DNA of 25,090 nucleotides from Chloromonas sp. AAM2 (taxonomy: Eukaryota; Chlorophyta; Chlorophyceae; Chlamydomonadales; Chlamydomonadaceae), in NCBI GenBank assembly GCA_004335635.1, contig QAXH01000638.1, forward strand, positions 755 through 25,844, read 5' to 3'. The position numbers and the translations under genes are program-made. Of this stretch, positions 10,773-19,263 are shown piece after piece. The notes below the pieces were generated by a model that saw nothing but the letters and a program-made list of their open reading frames with translations, did no database searches and had not been told where the DNA came from. The number at the start of each line of letters is the position of its first letter. Within the stretch, counting starts at the first letter, position 1.

Positions 10773-11860
10773 ATGAGTGGCCTCGAGGCATGGCACTGGA
10801 TCAAACGGTTGGCAGACACTCATGCAGCTCGTGCACGCGCTCAGCCAGCCGCTACCGACTATGTGGTGTCAGCTTTGGGCACGCTGAGCTGCGTGTTGCT
10901 TGTACTAGCTTCCATTGGTACAGGTGAGTGCCATGCATTGCAGGCTGGCCCGTCTATAAGATTTGCTGCATCAGCTGCAAGCGCTGAATAAGATGCGAGA
11001 TCCAAAATTCTGATGCAATTCCACAGGTTGGCTGCTGTTGTGGCACACAGTGCTTCACAAGATTGGCTTCTTCAGGGAATTGATGGGCCTGAACAGGTAC
11101 TGAAGCAAAGCGCTTCCTTTTTATAATGAAAGAGCCACACGTGGTTGATTGCTCTTTAGACAAGGCAAAGCTGACTGTTGCCTAGCTGCAACTGTTAGCT
11201 TGTGCGGTGCATTAAACATGCCAGAGAAAGTGCTTGTTGATGCACGTGGCCATGCAATCGTCTGCCTGCACGGTGCTGCGGTGGTGCAGTTCCTCCCGGT
11301 CAGTTGCTGCATAGCTGTCACTACATTTGGCATTGCATTGCTCTGCAGGGCCCGCCAGCAGGAGGCTCGACTGCAAGTTGAGCGTGAGATTCAACGCCTC
11401 AAGGCAAGTGAGACCTGTCGGGGATCATGAAGTCATGCATGAAGTGAGACCATCACCCATGGTTGTAGATTGTGAACATACTGTGACAGGATGCAAAGTC
11501 TCACGCAGGCCCCATACGATTTTCTTTAGATCAAGTGGTCGCTAGTCATGTTTTGCACTGATTAACCAGTCGGTGATGATGATGGGGTCCACACAAGGCC
11601 TGCGCAAATGCATGCTGCCTTGGGGTGTGGATCTATTGCCTGCCTGTCATTGTTGACTGCAACAATGCTGTGCATGGCAAAACAAATTGTTTTGGTGTTG
11701 TGCTCCAATATCTTCAAACAAAGACATCGTTCGGGAGTTCCTGGAAGCACTCCAGCCTCTTCAAATGGCTTTCGGCGGCAGCACACCTGACACATATCAG
11801 CAAGCCTGTAAACGGTATCTGCCCTATGATGTTGGTTCGCAGAAGCAGCTTGGGCGATGA
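10773..11860 (+). CDS. Small membrane protein with C-terminal coiled coil, four exons
   Basis: Exons 10773-10923, 11027-11096, 11349-11407 and 11724-11860 (TGA) join in phase with donors CAG|GTGAGT, CAG|GTACTG and CAA|GTGAGA, giving 417 nt and 138 residues. The ATG is the first after an in-frame TGA. A Trp/His/Arg-rich amphipathic N-terminus precedes a hydrophobic stretch at residues about 31-66 (ALGTLSCVLLVLASIGTGW, LLLWHTVLHKIGFF). Then come a charged helix ARQQEARLQVEREIQRLK and a soluble tail ending YLPYDVGSQKQLGR. If the fourth exon is not used, the frame stops at 11430 and gives 100 residues. I do not recognise the family. One or two membrane spans with a soluble helical tail are inferred; the compartment is unknown. 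A TGTAA signal lies at 12112-12116. Confidence 0.55.
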
Positions 11861-12130
11861 TGTGATACCAGGAGGAGGAGGTTGCTCTCATCACCCGTTG
11901 ACACCGAGCCAAAGTAGAAGACAGGGCATGTTGGGCATGCTAGAGGCATGTTGGGATATGTGGGCGGCCAGAGGAAGAATGATGCACACCTAGCTGTTGC
12001 GTTATCGCGCCAGTGTCGCCTGTTGTTGCACACAAACAGCCAAAGGCGCAGTCAGCTGTCACCTCGGCGCAAGGATTGCAGCAGCTATGCAGCAATAAGC
12101 TTGAGGCTGGATGTAATGGTTTGGATCGGT
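11861..12130 (+). other. Probable 3' UTR of the small membrane protein gene
   Basis: No coding exon is supported between the TGA at 11858-11860 and the TGTAA at 12112-12116, the chlorophyte-type polyadenylation signal, which would give a UTR of about 270 nt. Confidence 0.4.
12112..12116 (+). terminator. TGTAA polyadenylation signal
   Basis: TGTAA is the usual poly(A) signal in Chlamydomonas-type algae. It sits about 250 nt after the stop of the four-exon gene, on the same strand. Confidence 0.4.
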
Positions 12131-12368
12131 CTGGTGTTGCTTTGACAGGTTCTTCGTATTCAGTTCAGCAAACAAATTATGACAGTACCGGTGCTTCTCA
12201 GGGTCAAGTTTGCTGTTCTTTGTTTTTATGTCAAGCATTGGCAGTATGCCTGCAGTTCAGTCCCTTGACTTCTCTCTACGATTTGACTGTGACTTGCTTT
12301 CCTTTTGTTTTTCCTGAACGCTGCATTCTGCTTAGGGTTGGTCATGAGGGTATCCCAGGCTTACCTAA

Positions 12369-12522
12369 CTAGTAAAGGGGAATCTGGCCATGTCAGCAAG
12401 GCCATGTGAGTTCCTTGTGGCTATCACACCACAGAACGCCTTCCAAAAGCGCCCCGTTAGCCATCCAAATGGAATGAATTGAAAGACTGCCAGGGTCAGT
12501 ATCAGGTTCAGGGTCAGCTAGT
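12369..12522 (+). mobile_element. Transposable-element 3' segment, inverted relative to 19264-19410
   Basis: About 150 bp match the reverse complement of 19264-19410 at roughly three quarters of positions, from CTAGTAAAGGGGAATCTG to GGGTCAGCTAGT. On the plus strand it begins with the peptide SKGESGHVSKAM and a TGA. The other copy has SKGESDRVSKGW and a TAA, so both share the end of an ORF followed by a 3' untranslated part. Here the upstream coding part is missing, so this is a 5'-truncated copy. Confidence 0.75.
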
Positions 12523-12650
12523 GTCAACATGCTGTCAAATGCCATCAAGTCTGTCTGTCTTGGGTCAGACTAGCATTCATGCTCGGTGCATGAGGGCCCT
12601 TACTTTGCATTGCTCTGGCTGATTGCCTAAGTTCTTTTGCAATAAAACAG

Positions 12651-12967
12651 ATGTTCACACAGTGAGCTTGCGCACACTGAGAGACCTGCCTACTCAGGTA
12701 AGGTCTGAGAGGCGCACGGCCATGAAGCACACAGGCGTGCTCGATTCCTTTTTATACTTTTTTTACTGGTTGTGCCTTGTTACCACCCTGTTGCAAACCA
12801 ACGTGGGAGAACTACGGATATCTCCTTGCTAGAGTGTTTGGTGCGTGTGGGCCTCTCTGTGAGCTTTACATAACCATATGCTTGTGGCATTGTTTGGCTA
12901 AGCTCAGATTGTTGTTGCACCTGGGCTCCTGTTGTTCGCCAGTGTGCCACCGCCAGACGACTTGTAG
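12651..12967 (+). CDS. Possible 3' end of a plus-strand gene, unrecognised
   Basis: A 47-nt exon (12651-12697) reads VHTVSLRTLRDLPTQ and ends in a consensus donor CAG|GTAAGG. A phase-0 acceptor GCTCAG at 12902-12907 leads to IVVAPGLLLFASVPPPDDL and TAG at 12965-12967. Two TGTAA signals follow at 13279 and 13300, giving a UTR of about 320 nt and supporting a transcript end here. The first exon may start at 12632 instead (phase 0). Upstream exons were not found; the transposable-element segment 12369-12522 may sit in the preceding intron. No family is recognised. Confidence 0.3.
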
Positions 12968-13575
12968 CAATTGATCTCGAGATGTGTGTTGGTTGTTGAT
13001 TGCCACCATCCTGCTGCAAACGGACAGCCCTAGCATAGCAGCAAGGACAGCCACAGCACATCCATTGATGTTTACAGTTAGCCAGCTGGTTAAGCGGTCA
13101 ACTGGGCTGGTGGGGCTAGAATTGTTGAAAGGCAGGTTGGACGGTTGTGCGCCACAGCGTGCTTTCCGGCTCCATGACGGTGCAGCTGCTCCTGCTGGCG
13201 GGGTTGGGAGGCACGGTCTACCATGTTTCACATGCCCACGGACTTTGTGCTCCGGGCTCAAGGATTGCGTTAACGTTTGTAATAGTGTGACCTTGGTTTT
13301 GTAATAGTGGCCAATACGTTGGCCAGCAAGTGTGGGCAACCAGAACGCTCTCATCCTGGCACTGGCAATTCATAAAAATAATGGTGCATGTGTGAGTGTT
13401 GTTGTCTTTTTACATCCGTGTCGATACGCGCAATGCGCATAAGGGATGTGTCCCGCAACTCACGGACAAAACAAAACTCAAAGTCAATCAATACGAGTCA
13501 TAAAGTGAAAAGTCATAATAATGCAGGAGCCTGGCAGTCAGTGGCAGAACAAGCTGTATCTTCCAAAACACCACC

Positions 13576-13576
<1 letters not shown>
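12968..13576. other. Intergenic and probable 3' UTRs of converging genes
   Basis: TGTAA occurs on the plus strand at 13279-13283 and 13300-13304, and TTACA (TGTAA on the minus strand) at 13410-13414. This fits 3' ends of two converging transcripts. Two overlapping plus-strand frames at 13068-13304 look partly coding but disagree with each other; see the rejected list. Confidence 0.4.
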
Positions 13577-13606
<30 letters not shown>

Positions 13607-13607
13607 G
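13576..13607. repeat. (TTG)n microsatellite, about 10-11 units
   Basis: An uninterrupted TGT/TTG trinucleotide run of 32 nt. It lies in what should be the 3' UTR of the minus-strand gene ending at 13932; read on the minus strand it is a CAA run. Confidence 0.95.
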
Positions 13608-13906
13608 ACAGAATATAAACAAGAGGAAAAGGCAGCAAACCTGTGAAAAACCTGACCAACACGCCCCGTTGCTATTCAGACGCGCCAACCATTCCTTGTC
13701 TGATCTATGCGGCTTCCTTTTCCCTTTCTCGCCAACAGCAGCAAGTGTCGCCGCCCTGACCCAGCTGGAGTGAACTTGCATACACGAAGAATAGTTGAGT
13801 CTCTGTTACCGACAATACCTACGCCTCGTATTGTCATTGCCATAACAGACTCTGAGCAAGCCGTTATGCTGAGTTTCTTTCCACAACGGCTATCAAATGC
13901 TCTGTT

Positions 13907-13959
13907 GGAGATGGGCAAGAAAACAGGCCAGCTATTTGTACGTTTTCTTGCCCGTCTCC
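13907..13959 (-). promoter_or_regulatory. Stem-loop across a stop codon
   Basis: GGAGATGGGCAAGAAAAC (13907-13924) and GTTTTCTTGCCCGTCTCC (13942-13959) are reverse complements except for one position, which is a G-U type pair in RNA. The loop is 17 nt. In the minus-strand transcript the first arm encodes QETGKK near the C-terminus, the loop contains the TAG, and the second arm is the start of the 3' UTR. Confidence 0.8.
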
Positions 13960-15023
13960 TGCCACTGTTGAACATGGTTGAATGCGTCTGCTGTGCGCTC
14001 ATAATCCAAGGTGGTCACCAGGCCAACCTCGGGCGGCTTGCCTGCGTCTGCGATGCCCTTGGCCTTGGCGCGTGCAGCAATGATCGCAGCCGTGTCGTCC
14101 GCTGCCTTGATCCTGCATGCAAATAAAGCACGAGTTTGTTCATGTTTGCAAGCACATCATCTTCACATCATCGCCATCACATCAACACATGTTTGCAAGC
14201 ACCCATGTTTGCAAGCACGTCGTCATCACAACAACACATGAGCATTAGTGTACACTGACAAGTACAGCTGTCAGGAAAGGCTAGAGCTGGCAATGGCAGC
14301 TGTTCCAACAGGCTTGAGCCTCAGCCCTAGCTACTGTTGTGCCAGACGTTCGGATGCTGGGTGAACAGCCAGACCTGCCTCAGTCACACATTGGTAAGGG
14401 AAAGGCATGCAGGCTGGCACATGCGGCACTTGTGTGAGATCCTACCGGTGCAGTGAAAATGCATGACCACAGCGGGTGTTGAGTTTGCCAAGTGTAACCC
14501 ATGCATGTGACAGAACCTGACCGAACCACTGTTGTTGTCTGCGTGTCTCACACTCACTCTTGCTGCTTGGCTCGCTTGGCATCCTTCCGTGATTGCTTTA
14601 CGTTCTTGTTCTTCTTGGCATTACCAGGCGGTCTGCAGTGCATCGCCATTCAAAGACATGTCACACTGCAGACAACCAGGTCAGGCACGCTTTGACATGG
14701 TTCTAGTAACGTACACCTTCATACATTTTCTCCTTCTGGACAGCATGATAAATTGTCCAAGTGTGGAACTGTGAGCACGTAGACATGTTTGCATTCGCCG
14801 CCAGTGTGCACACGCATACCGCACAAGCATGTGTTGCTTTGAAGAAGATGCGAAGATGTATGTCTGCGTGTGTGAATTAGGTGGCAGAGGGACTGCTGTG
14901 CTGCACAGGGTTGTCATCGGCCGGTGCAAATGGAGAATTCTGGAGTCCGCCAGAATTTGAGAGTTGCATGCGAGTGCGCGAAAGGGCCGCAAAGCGGGCA
15001 GCACTCGCAAGGTGGGCGCGAAT
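13932..15023 (-). CDS. Minus-strand gene, 3' exons, unrecognised protein
   Basis: The last exon (14112-13932, TAG) is clearly coding: IKAADDTAAIIAARAKAKG, then DAGKPPEVGLVTTLDYE and FNHVQQWQETGKKTYK. Upstream exons that fit its phase are 14665-14625 (CDMSLNGDALQTA), 14768-14715 (FHTWTIYHAVQKEKMYEG, donor GGT|GTACGT) and 15023-14907 (IRAHLASAARFAALSRTR onward, weak donor CCT|GTGCAG). The 49-nt intron between 14665 and 14715 is short and is the weakest link. Phases agree throughout. The N-terminal part lies further up and was not found; the minisatellite at 15237-15455 may be in an intron or flank. No domain is recognised; the composition suggests a soluble helical protein. TGTAA on this strand at 13414-13410 fits a UTR of about 520 nt. 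Confidence 0.5.
14141..14218. repeat. Three exact copies of CATGTTTGCAAGCAC
   Basis: The 15-mer occurs at 14141-14155, 14188-14202 and 14204-14218, separated by CATCA/CACAA-rich spacers. It is in the large intron of the minus-strand gene. Confidence 0.95.
14219..14620 (-). other. Intron of the minus-strand gene, no other gene seen
   Basis: No exon on either strand is supported. It lies between the predicted exons 14112-13932 and 14665-14625. Confidence 0.35.
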
Positions 15024-15236
15024 CTGACCAACTGTTGGTTGGACGCCAGTTGGACACCAGGCCTTGGTGTGCCATTGCATGCACAATGAGCCAGGGTCTG
15101 CACTGGCTGTAGCATGTCTCGCCCTAACGCTGGCACACGTGAAAGCATTGCCATCGGATGCACTTGCAAACCAAACCGGACACATGGGCTCAAAGTGAGC
15201 ACCGCTACCGACTTCTGACAAGGCATATAACACAAG

Positions 15237-15455
15237 TGTGCATGGAGAGCGCGCATGGAGAGCGCGCATGGAGAGCGCGCATGCAGCGTGCACGTGTACG
15301 GTGCGCATGCACAGTGTGCATGGAGAGCACGCATGCAGGGTGCGCATGCAGGGTGCACATGTAGAGTGCACATCAAAAGTGTGCATGCAGGGTGCGCATG
15401 GAGAGCGCGCATGAACAGTGCGCATCAAGAGTGCGCGTCAAGAGTGCGCATGCAG
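15237..15455. repeat. GCGCATG-based minisatellite, unit about 12 bp
   Basis: Around 18 degenerate units of the form GCGCATGGAGAG, GCGCATGCAGG or GTGCATCAAGA follow one another for about 220 bp. The first three GCGCATGGAGAG units are identical. Open frames across it on both strands (Cys/His/Met-Arg-rich) are by-products of a unit that carries no stop codon. Confidence 0.9.
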
Positions 15456-15559
15456 AGTACCGTAGATTTCATATCTCATCCCGCAAAAAATAATTGACTG
15501 TTGGCGGTTGCAGGGGATAAAAAAAACCCATCATTGGCCTTCTTCGGGAAGTCTGCAGG

Positions 15560-15890
15560 TAATTTTAGTAGATTTTATTTCGCGCTGCGGGAAGTAAAAC
15601 GCATGCTTTTGTCGCGCTGCGGGAAGTGAAACCTATTGTATCATCGCCCTTTTGAAATTGAATTGAAGTGGGTAGCTGCAGCATGAAATTGAATCCAAAC
15701 TCAGCCAGTCTGGCAGCCATGCACTCAGTCTCTCAGCTTGGCAACAGCGGCTGCGGGCACGCTGCATGAAGTTATATTGATGCCTGACTGCGGCTGCGGG
15801 ACGCCTGCACGAGATTTTTTGAATGTACGGATACGGGTGCGGGACCTGCGGGACCGTTTTTATTAATTGTTTTTTTGCCCTGCGGGATGA
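15560..15890. repeat. CTGCGGGA-rich stretch with TTTCGCGC motifs
   Basis: Seven TGCGGG motifs occur between 15585 and 15890. Two are in 20-bp near-repeats, CGCGCTGCGGGAAGTAAAAC near 15581 and CGCGCTGCGGGAAGTGAAAC near 15614. Poly-T/A runs and AATTGAA repeats surround them. No exon is supported. TTTCGCGC matches the E2F site consensus, but function is not implied. Confidence 0.6.
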
Positions 15891-16121
15891 GAGCTGGTAG
15901 CCAAACACGGTCTAGTTAATGGTTTTGCACAGGCCACCATCGCATTAAGTGAAATCATCTGTGCACCGACACACAAGCCAGACTGTACACAAAGTAAGGC
16001 CATTTTGGTGTGCTGTGCTCCGCTGGTGCGCCCCAGTTTTGGCTGGCTTAGCAACAATTGTGTCAGCTTGGGTGCCAGGCCAGGAGGGCTGGGCACAAGG
16101 CTCAAACCATGAGCCAAAACA
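15891..16121. other. 3' flank of the minus-strand gene ending at 16122
   Basis: One long minus-strand frame passes through but in a different frame from the supported exons. I see no separate gene. Confidence 0.35.
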
Positions 16122-16359
16122 CTAATGCTGCGGTTGAAAAGCCCCATCATCAATTTCTGTGTGCATGTTTTGTGTAAAATACAACACCATCTTCCCAACT
16201 TCTGAACGTTCAAGCGAGGCTCCCCTGTGAGCAGTGCAGCATTTCTCACCTGTCTGTGGCGGGTCGACTGTGGGTGGTAGGCAGCGGCCGCATGGGCTGC
16301 AACAGCAACAGCACAAAGTGACAAGTGCTTGTAGCACATGGTTCCATGACTTGAAAACG
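16122..16359 (-). CDS. 3' end of a minus-strand gene, two exons, unrecognised
   Basis: Exon 16359-16250 ends in a consensus donor ACAG|GTGAGA with two leftover bases, and exon 16224-16122 (TAG) starts in the matching phase after CTCACAG. The joined reading contains MEPCATSTCHFVLLLLQPMR, then GASLERSEVGKMVLYFTQNM and DDGAFQPQH. The intron is only 25 nt by these coordinates, which is below the usual minimum, so either the splice is atypical or one exon belongs elsewhere. The second exon is the more convincing coding piece. An in-frame ATG at 16347 could be a start (66 residues) or internal. No family is recognised. Confidence 0.25.
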
Positions 16360-16598
16360 CTCTTGTCAATACATGCAGGGTCTGAGTCGGCTTGCTAGAT
16401 TATGTGCAGAAGCCCAGGCCCAGAATTGACCTGGTTTTGACGGTTTATTTTTTTGTGACGGTCAAGAGGGTCGCCCATAGTGAGCTGCGAGTTTTGTAGT
16501 GAAGGCAGGGTTTGACAATTGCTGCTCAGATATCCCTGGTTTTCCCAAAGTCTGCCTCGCACCACTCTGGTTGCTCCCAAAATCCTCAGGCACAGCTC

Positions 16599-16990
16599 TT
16601 ACATTTCATCAGGAAAACCGGACAGGCATTCAATTCTATTGGGAACACAAAATCGGGCACTGGCTGCGCCCCCACACCCCCCTGGTGTGTCCACGCACTG
16701 CCAGCCTTCATCACACACTGAACATTGCAAATCCTGGAGGGCTGTGGCTTGGGCATGCCGCCTGATCCTGCTCTCCAAATGCACGTCTACTGCTGGTGGG
16801 GCTTCCACAGCCATGCGGCTACCCTGATCTGATCCACGCTGACTAGCAGAGCCGGCGTCCGAGTCACTGTCAAACACAGCTCAGTGTCATAATCAGACTC
16901 GTCTGATGCGCTACCAGCATAGGGCGTGGCTGGGGTGTAGTCGGTGTCAGGTGTTGGGTACTGTCAACTGTGGTGTGGCTGACCTGACCT
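16599..16990 (-). CDS. Acidic/Ser-rich exon with Cys cluster, apparently frameshifted
   Basis: On the minus strand a frame ending with TAA at 16599-16601 contains SDSDAGSASQRGSDQGS, HLESRIRRHAQATALQDL, CSVCDEGWQCV and CVPNRIECLSGFPDEM. Just upstream a different frame reads PTPDTDYTPATPYAGSASDE and SDYDTEL, which looks like the same acidic domain. The switch near 16877 has no plausible splice site pair, so one base is probably missing, by mutation or sequencing error. I do not recognise the protein. Spaced cysteines after an acidic N-terminal-like part would fit a transposase or zinc-binding protein, but that is only a guess. Confidence 0.35.
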
Positions 16991-17469
16991 CCGATTGGAC
17001 AAGTCTTTCAAATCCAAGTTGGTTGTGCTGTGCCGCGGAAGGCCTGCCATGTGCAGGCGGTTGGTACTGAAGATTTGTGGACACCACAGAACGCCTGGAT
17101 GGGCGCCGTGAAGTCCAGTCCACGTGATCGAATGGGTCACACATATTCTGGCAGCTGGCGAGAAGCCGGGGCAGCCCGAGACCCGGCATGCCCACACAGG
17201 CACACTAGCGTTTTATCGGGAAGTCCGAAGCCTCCACGCAACGAATCCGGCTCCGCCCGGAGCATGCATGCAGAAAAGTACCGGGGCACTCGGAGCCCAT
17301 GCACAACTTTGACCGGGAGCCTGGCTTTTGGGCCAATTTCTATCGGAATTGTCGAACCCTGATTAAAAGCATCCAGTGTTTCGATATGCTCATGCATTGG
17401 AATGTATAGCCTAGCGCAGGGTATTCCAATAGTGCTGCTTGAATAAATACAGTGCCTGTGAGCACTCAC
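16991..17469 (-). other. Unresolved region between minus-strand exons
   Basis: Several minus-strand frames look partly coding, for example VLWCPQIFSTNRLHMAGLP near 17090 with a possible donor CGGAG|GTCAGG, and LRVPRYFSACMLRAEPDS near 17290. They do not join in phase with the exon at 17470-17688. I cannot decide whether this is exon, intron or decayed element. Confidence 0.3.
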
Positions 17470-18288
17470 AATGGCTTGAACCGCCGACACTGGCTCCTGC
17501 TGGCTGCGCTTGGCTGCCTTCTTGCCCCCAAAGTTGAAGGTGCTTGCATAGTCTGGGTCGCCCGGCTTCAACTGCAAAGCCACCATCACAAACACGGTGG
17601 ACAGCATTGACTGTGCAGCATGCATGGCCCAATGGTCCCATGGTATGATGTCAACGTCTGAACGCATCATGTGAACAATTGAATGCCACTTTTTGATCAT
17701 TGATCATTTTGATCATTGATTTGTGAACGCGTCGTTGATTTTTCATTGATAGATACTATGTGACAGGTCCCTCCCCGCTTGTGAACAATTGAATGAGGTG
17801 CTTTTCATACAGCACCGCACCAGAAGTCCATCAGGCAAAGCATTGCACCACTCATTGGCAGTGATGCGTGTCCTGGCTTCAACCATTATAAAATTGTAGT
17901 TCTGTGCTGCACTGCTGAAGCAAAGTACCCGAGGTCTCTGGTGGGACAGGGTTTGATGCACACAGCTGTGCATGCACGTCTGGGCATCCTACCAGTGCCA
18001 GTAATAGTTTTTGCCACTCACTCCGGTCTTCGGGCGTTCTTTTTTCTGCCCTCTGCCATCCTTGCTCCACGGTCTACAGACAGCTCGAAATGAGACATAG
18101 GCCAAGCCTGCGATGATGGCCAAGGCGGCGAATTCCCGAATTCCTGACTGATGATCGTCCCAAGGAATGTTTGTCTTTCGCCGCGGTCGCATTTTGGCTG
18201 CGGGTTGACTCGCTTTGGCAGGACCATCGTCCGGCAATGGTGCTGACAAGGCCTGCAAATCGGTCTCGGCTAAGAAGGCAGGCGGCAT
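17470..18288 (-). CDS. Minus-strand multi-exon gene, unrecognised, one membrane span
   Basis: Three exons join in phase 0: 18288-18022 (ATG first, donor GGA|GTGAGT), 17901-17821 (or from 17988; weak donor CTG|GTGCGG) and 17688-17470 (donor ATT|GTGAGT). Exon 1 reads MPPAFLAETDLQALSAPLP, a basic MRPRRKTNIPWDD, a hydrophobic FAALAIIAGLAYVSFRAV and a Lys/Arg-rich end. Exon 2 reads VEARTRITANEWCNALPDGL. Exon 3 reads VDIIPWDHWAMHAAQSML, VFVMVALQLKPGDPDYAS and FNFGGKKAAKRSQQEPV. The ATG follows CCCAATTCAG, so exon 1 could also be internal. Downstream exons were not resolved; pieces at 16599-17200 may belong. A type of single-pass membrane protein or a transposable-element protein are both possible. 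Confidence 0.45.
17670..17795. repeat. 16-bp direct repeat around a TGATCA cluster
   Basis: TGTGAACAATTGAATG is exact at 17670-17685 and 17780-17795. Between them lie three TGATCA palindromes (17694-17722) and TTGATTTTTCATTGAT. The left copy is inside the predicted exon 17688-17470 edge and the right copy is in the adjacent intron. Confidence 0.9.
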
Positions 18289-18357
18289 CTGAATTGGGCT
18301 GGATCAATTCAGTGGGGACGGCAGTGCAATAAGCCGGTTTGTCTCCTGCTTTCAGGA

Positions 18358-18440
18358 GATGGTGATGGGGTGTGAGGTGTGGAGTGTGTGTGAGGTGAGG
18401 TGAGGAGTGGAGTGTGTGAGGTGTGGGGTGTGATGGTTGC
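18358..18440. repeat. GTGAGG/GTGTGGAG minisatellite
   Basis: About 80 bp of G/T/A-only sequence in degenerate GTGAGGTGTGGAGT units with no cytosine. It is upstream of the minus-strand ATG at 18288. Confidence 0.9.
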
Positions 18441-19263
18441 TGGTAATGATCGCAGACACCAGATATGATCAGCATGTTCACCGCAGAGCTCATTACGCAC
18501 AGCTCAGTCGTGATGCACTACAGTGCCTCAACGTCTCTCCGTCCTGCCATTCTCCATCCAGGTGGACCACAGTTGATCCACCAATCTGCCACCAGCACAT
18601 GCGCCCTTGCACTGGTTTGTTGGCTGCTGCAGGAAGTGGACCGCGTGCTGGGCTGCACAACAACCACACCATGCCCTCGCGCACTTCAGAGGACACTTCA
18701 GAGCTCTGCTAGCAACCAGTTCGGATAGCAGTTGTCTCAGAGGTTGTTCTCGGCTGTGTGACCTAAACCTGTGTGACCTTAACCTCACTGTCCTGTGAAA
18801 AAAGACATCTGCGTTAAATCACCTTGAAAGAAAATCTCTAGGTTTATCAAAGCACACAAGCCAAACAACATGGCCTCCCGATCCATGCAGCTGGAAAGGG
18901 CATCACTACGCCAGTGCTTGGGTATCAGATGCATGACTGGGACAATTCTTGACCAGTGCAAGTGCATATGGCGAAGTATGATGACGAAGTCTGTCGCAAT
19001 AATCTGTATGGATCACCGTGCACTTGCAGGGAAGGTACGGGCAAGGCGTCAAGGTAAAGGGCTGCAAGACTGGAGGGTTTCCAAGTTCCCATGACAATCG
19101 ATTGACTTGATATGTCACTGTTTGATATGTCAGTTCCACTTCGTGTGACCGCTTCATGTGGCATGTCCTTACAGGGGCCATGAAGTAATGTCATATTGCA
19201 AAAAACGCCGCTTAAATGACTGAAATTCGCTATCAACAGTTGACGTTGTGAGAGTTACCTTTG
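18441..19263. other. Region with competing short frames, no gene assigned
   Basis: From 18465 to 18730 three frames on both strands are open and none wins. A plus-strand ATG at 18870 opens MASRSMQLERASLRQCLG and reaches a possible donor CAAG|GTAAAG at 19055, which could be a first exon, but I found no matching second exon. Nothing else is supported. Confidence 0.3.

Noticed and set aside
13080..13150. tRNA-like A-box (TTAGCCAGCTGGTTAAGC)
   Set aside because: No matching B-box GGTTCGANNCC or cloverleaf could be drawn.
13068..13304. Plus-strand frame beginning MFTVSQLVKRSTGLVGLE, resembling the start of complex I subunit NDUFA5/B13
   Set aside because: The match is only about ten residues, and none of the conserved downstream NDUFA5 motifs is found on this strand. 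A second frame (GSMTVQLLLLAGLGGTVYHV) overlaps it and looks equally coding.
14877..15428. 183-codon minus-strand frame
   Set aside because: Its upper half is the minisatellite translated. Only the part at 14907-15023 was kept as an exon.
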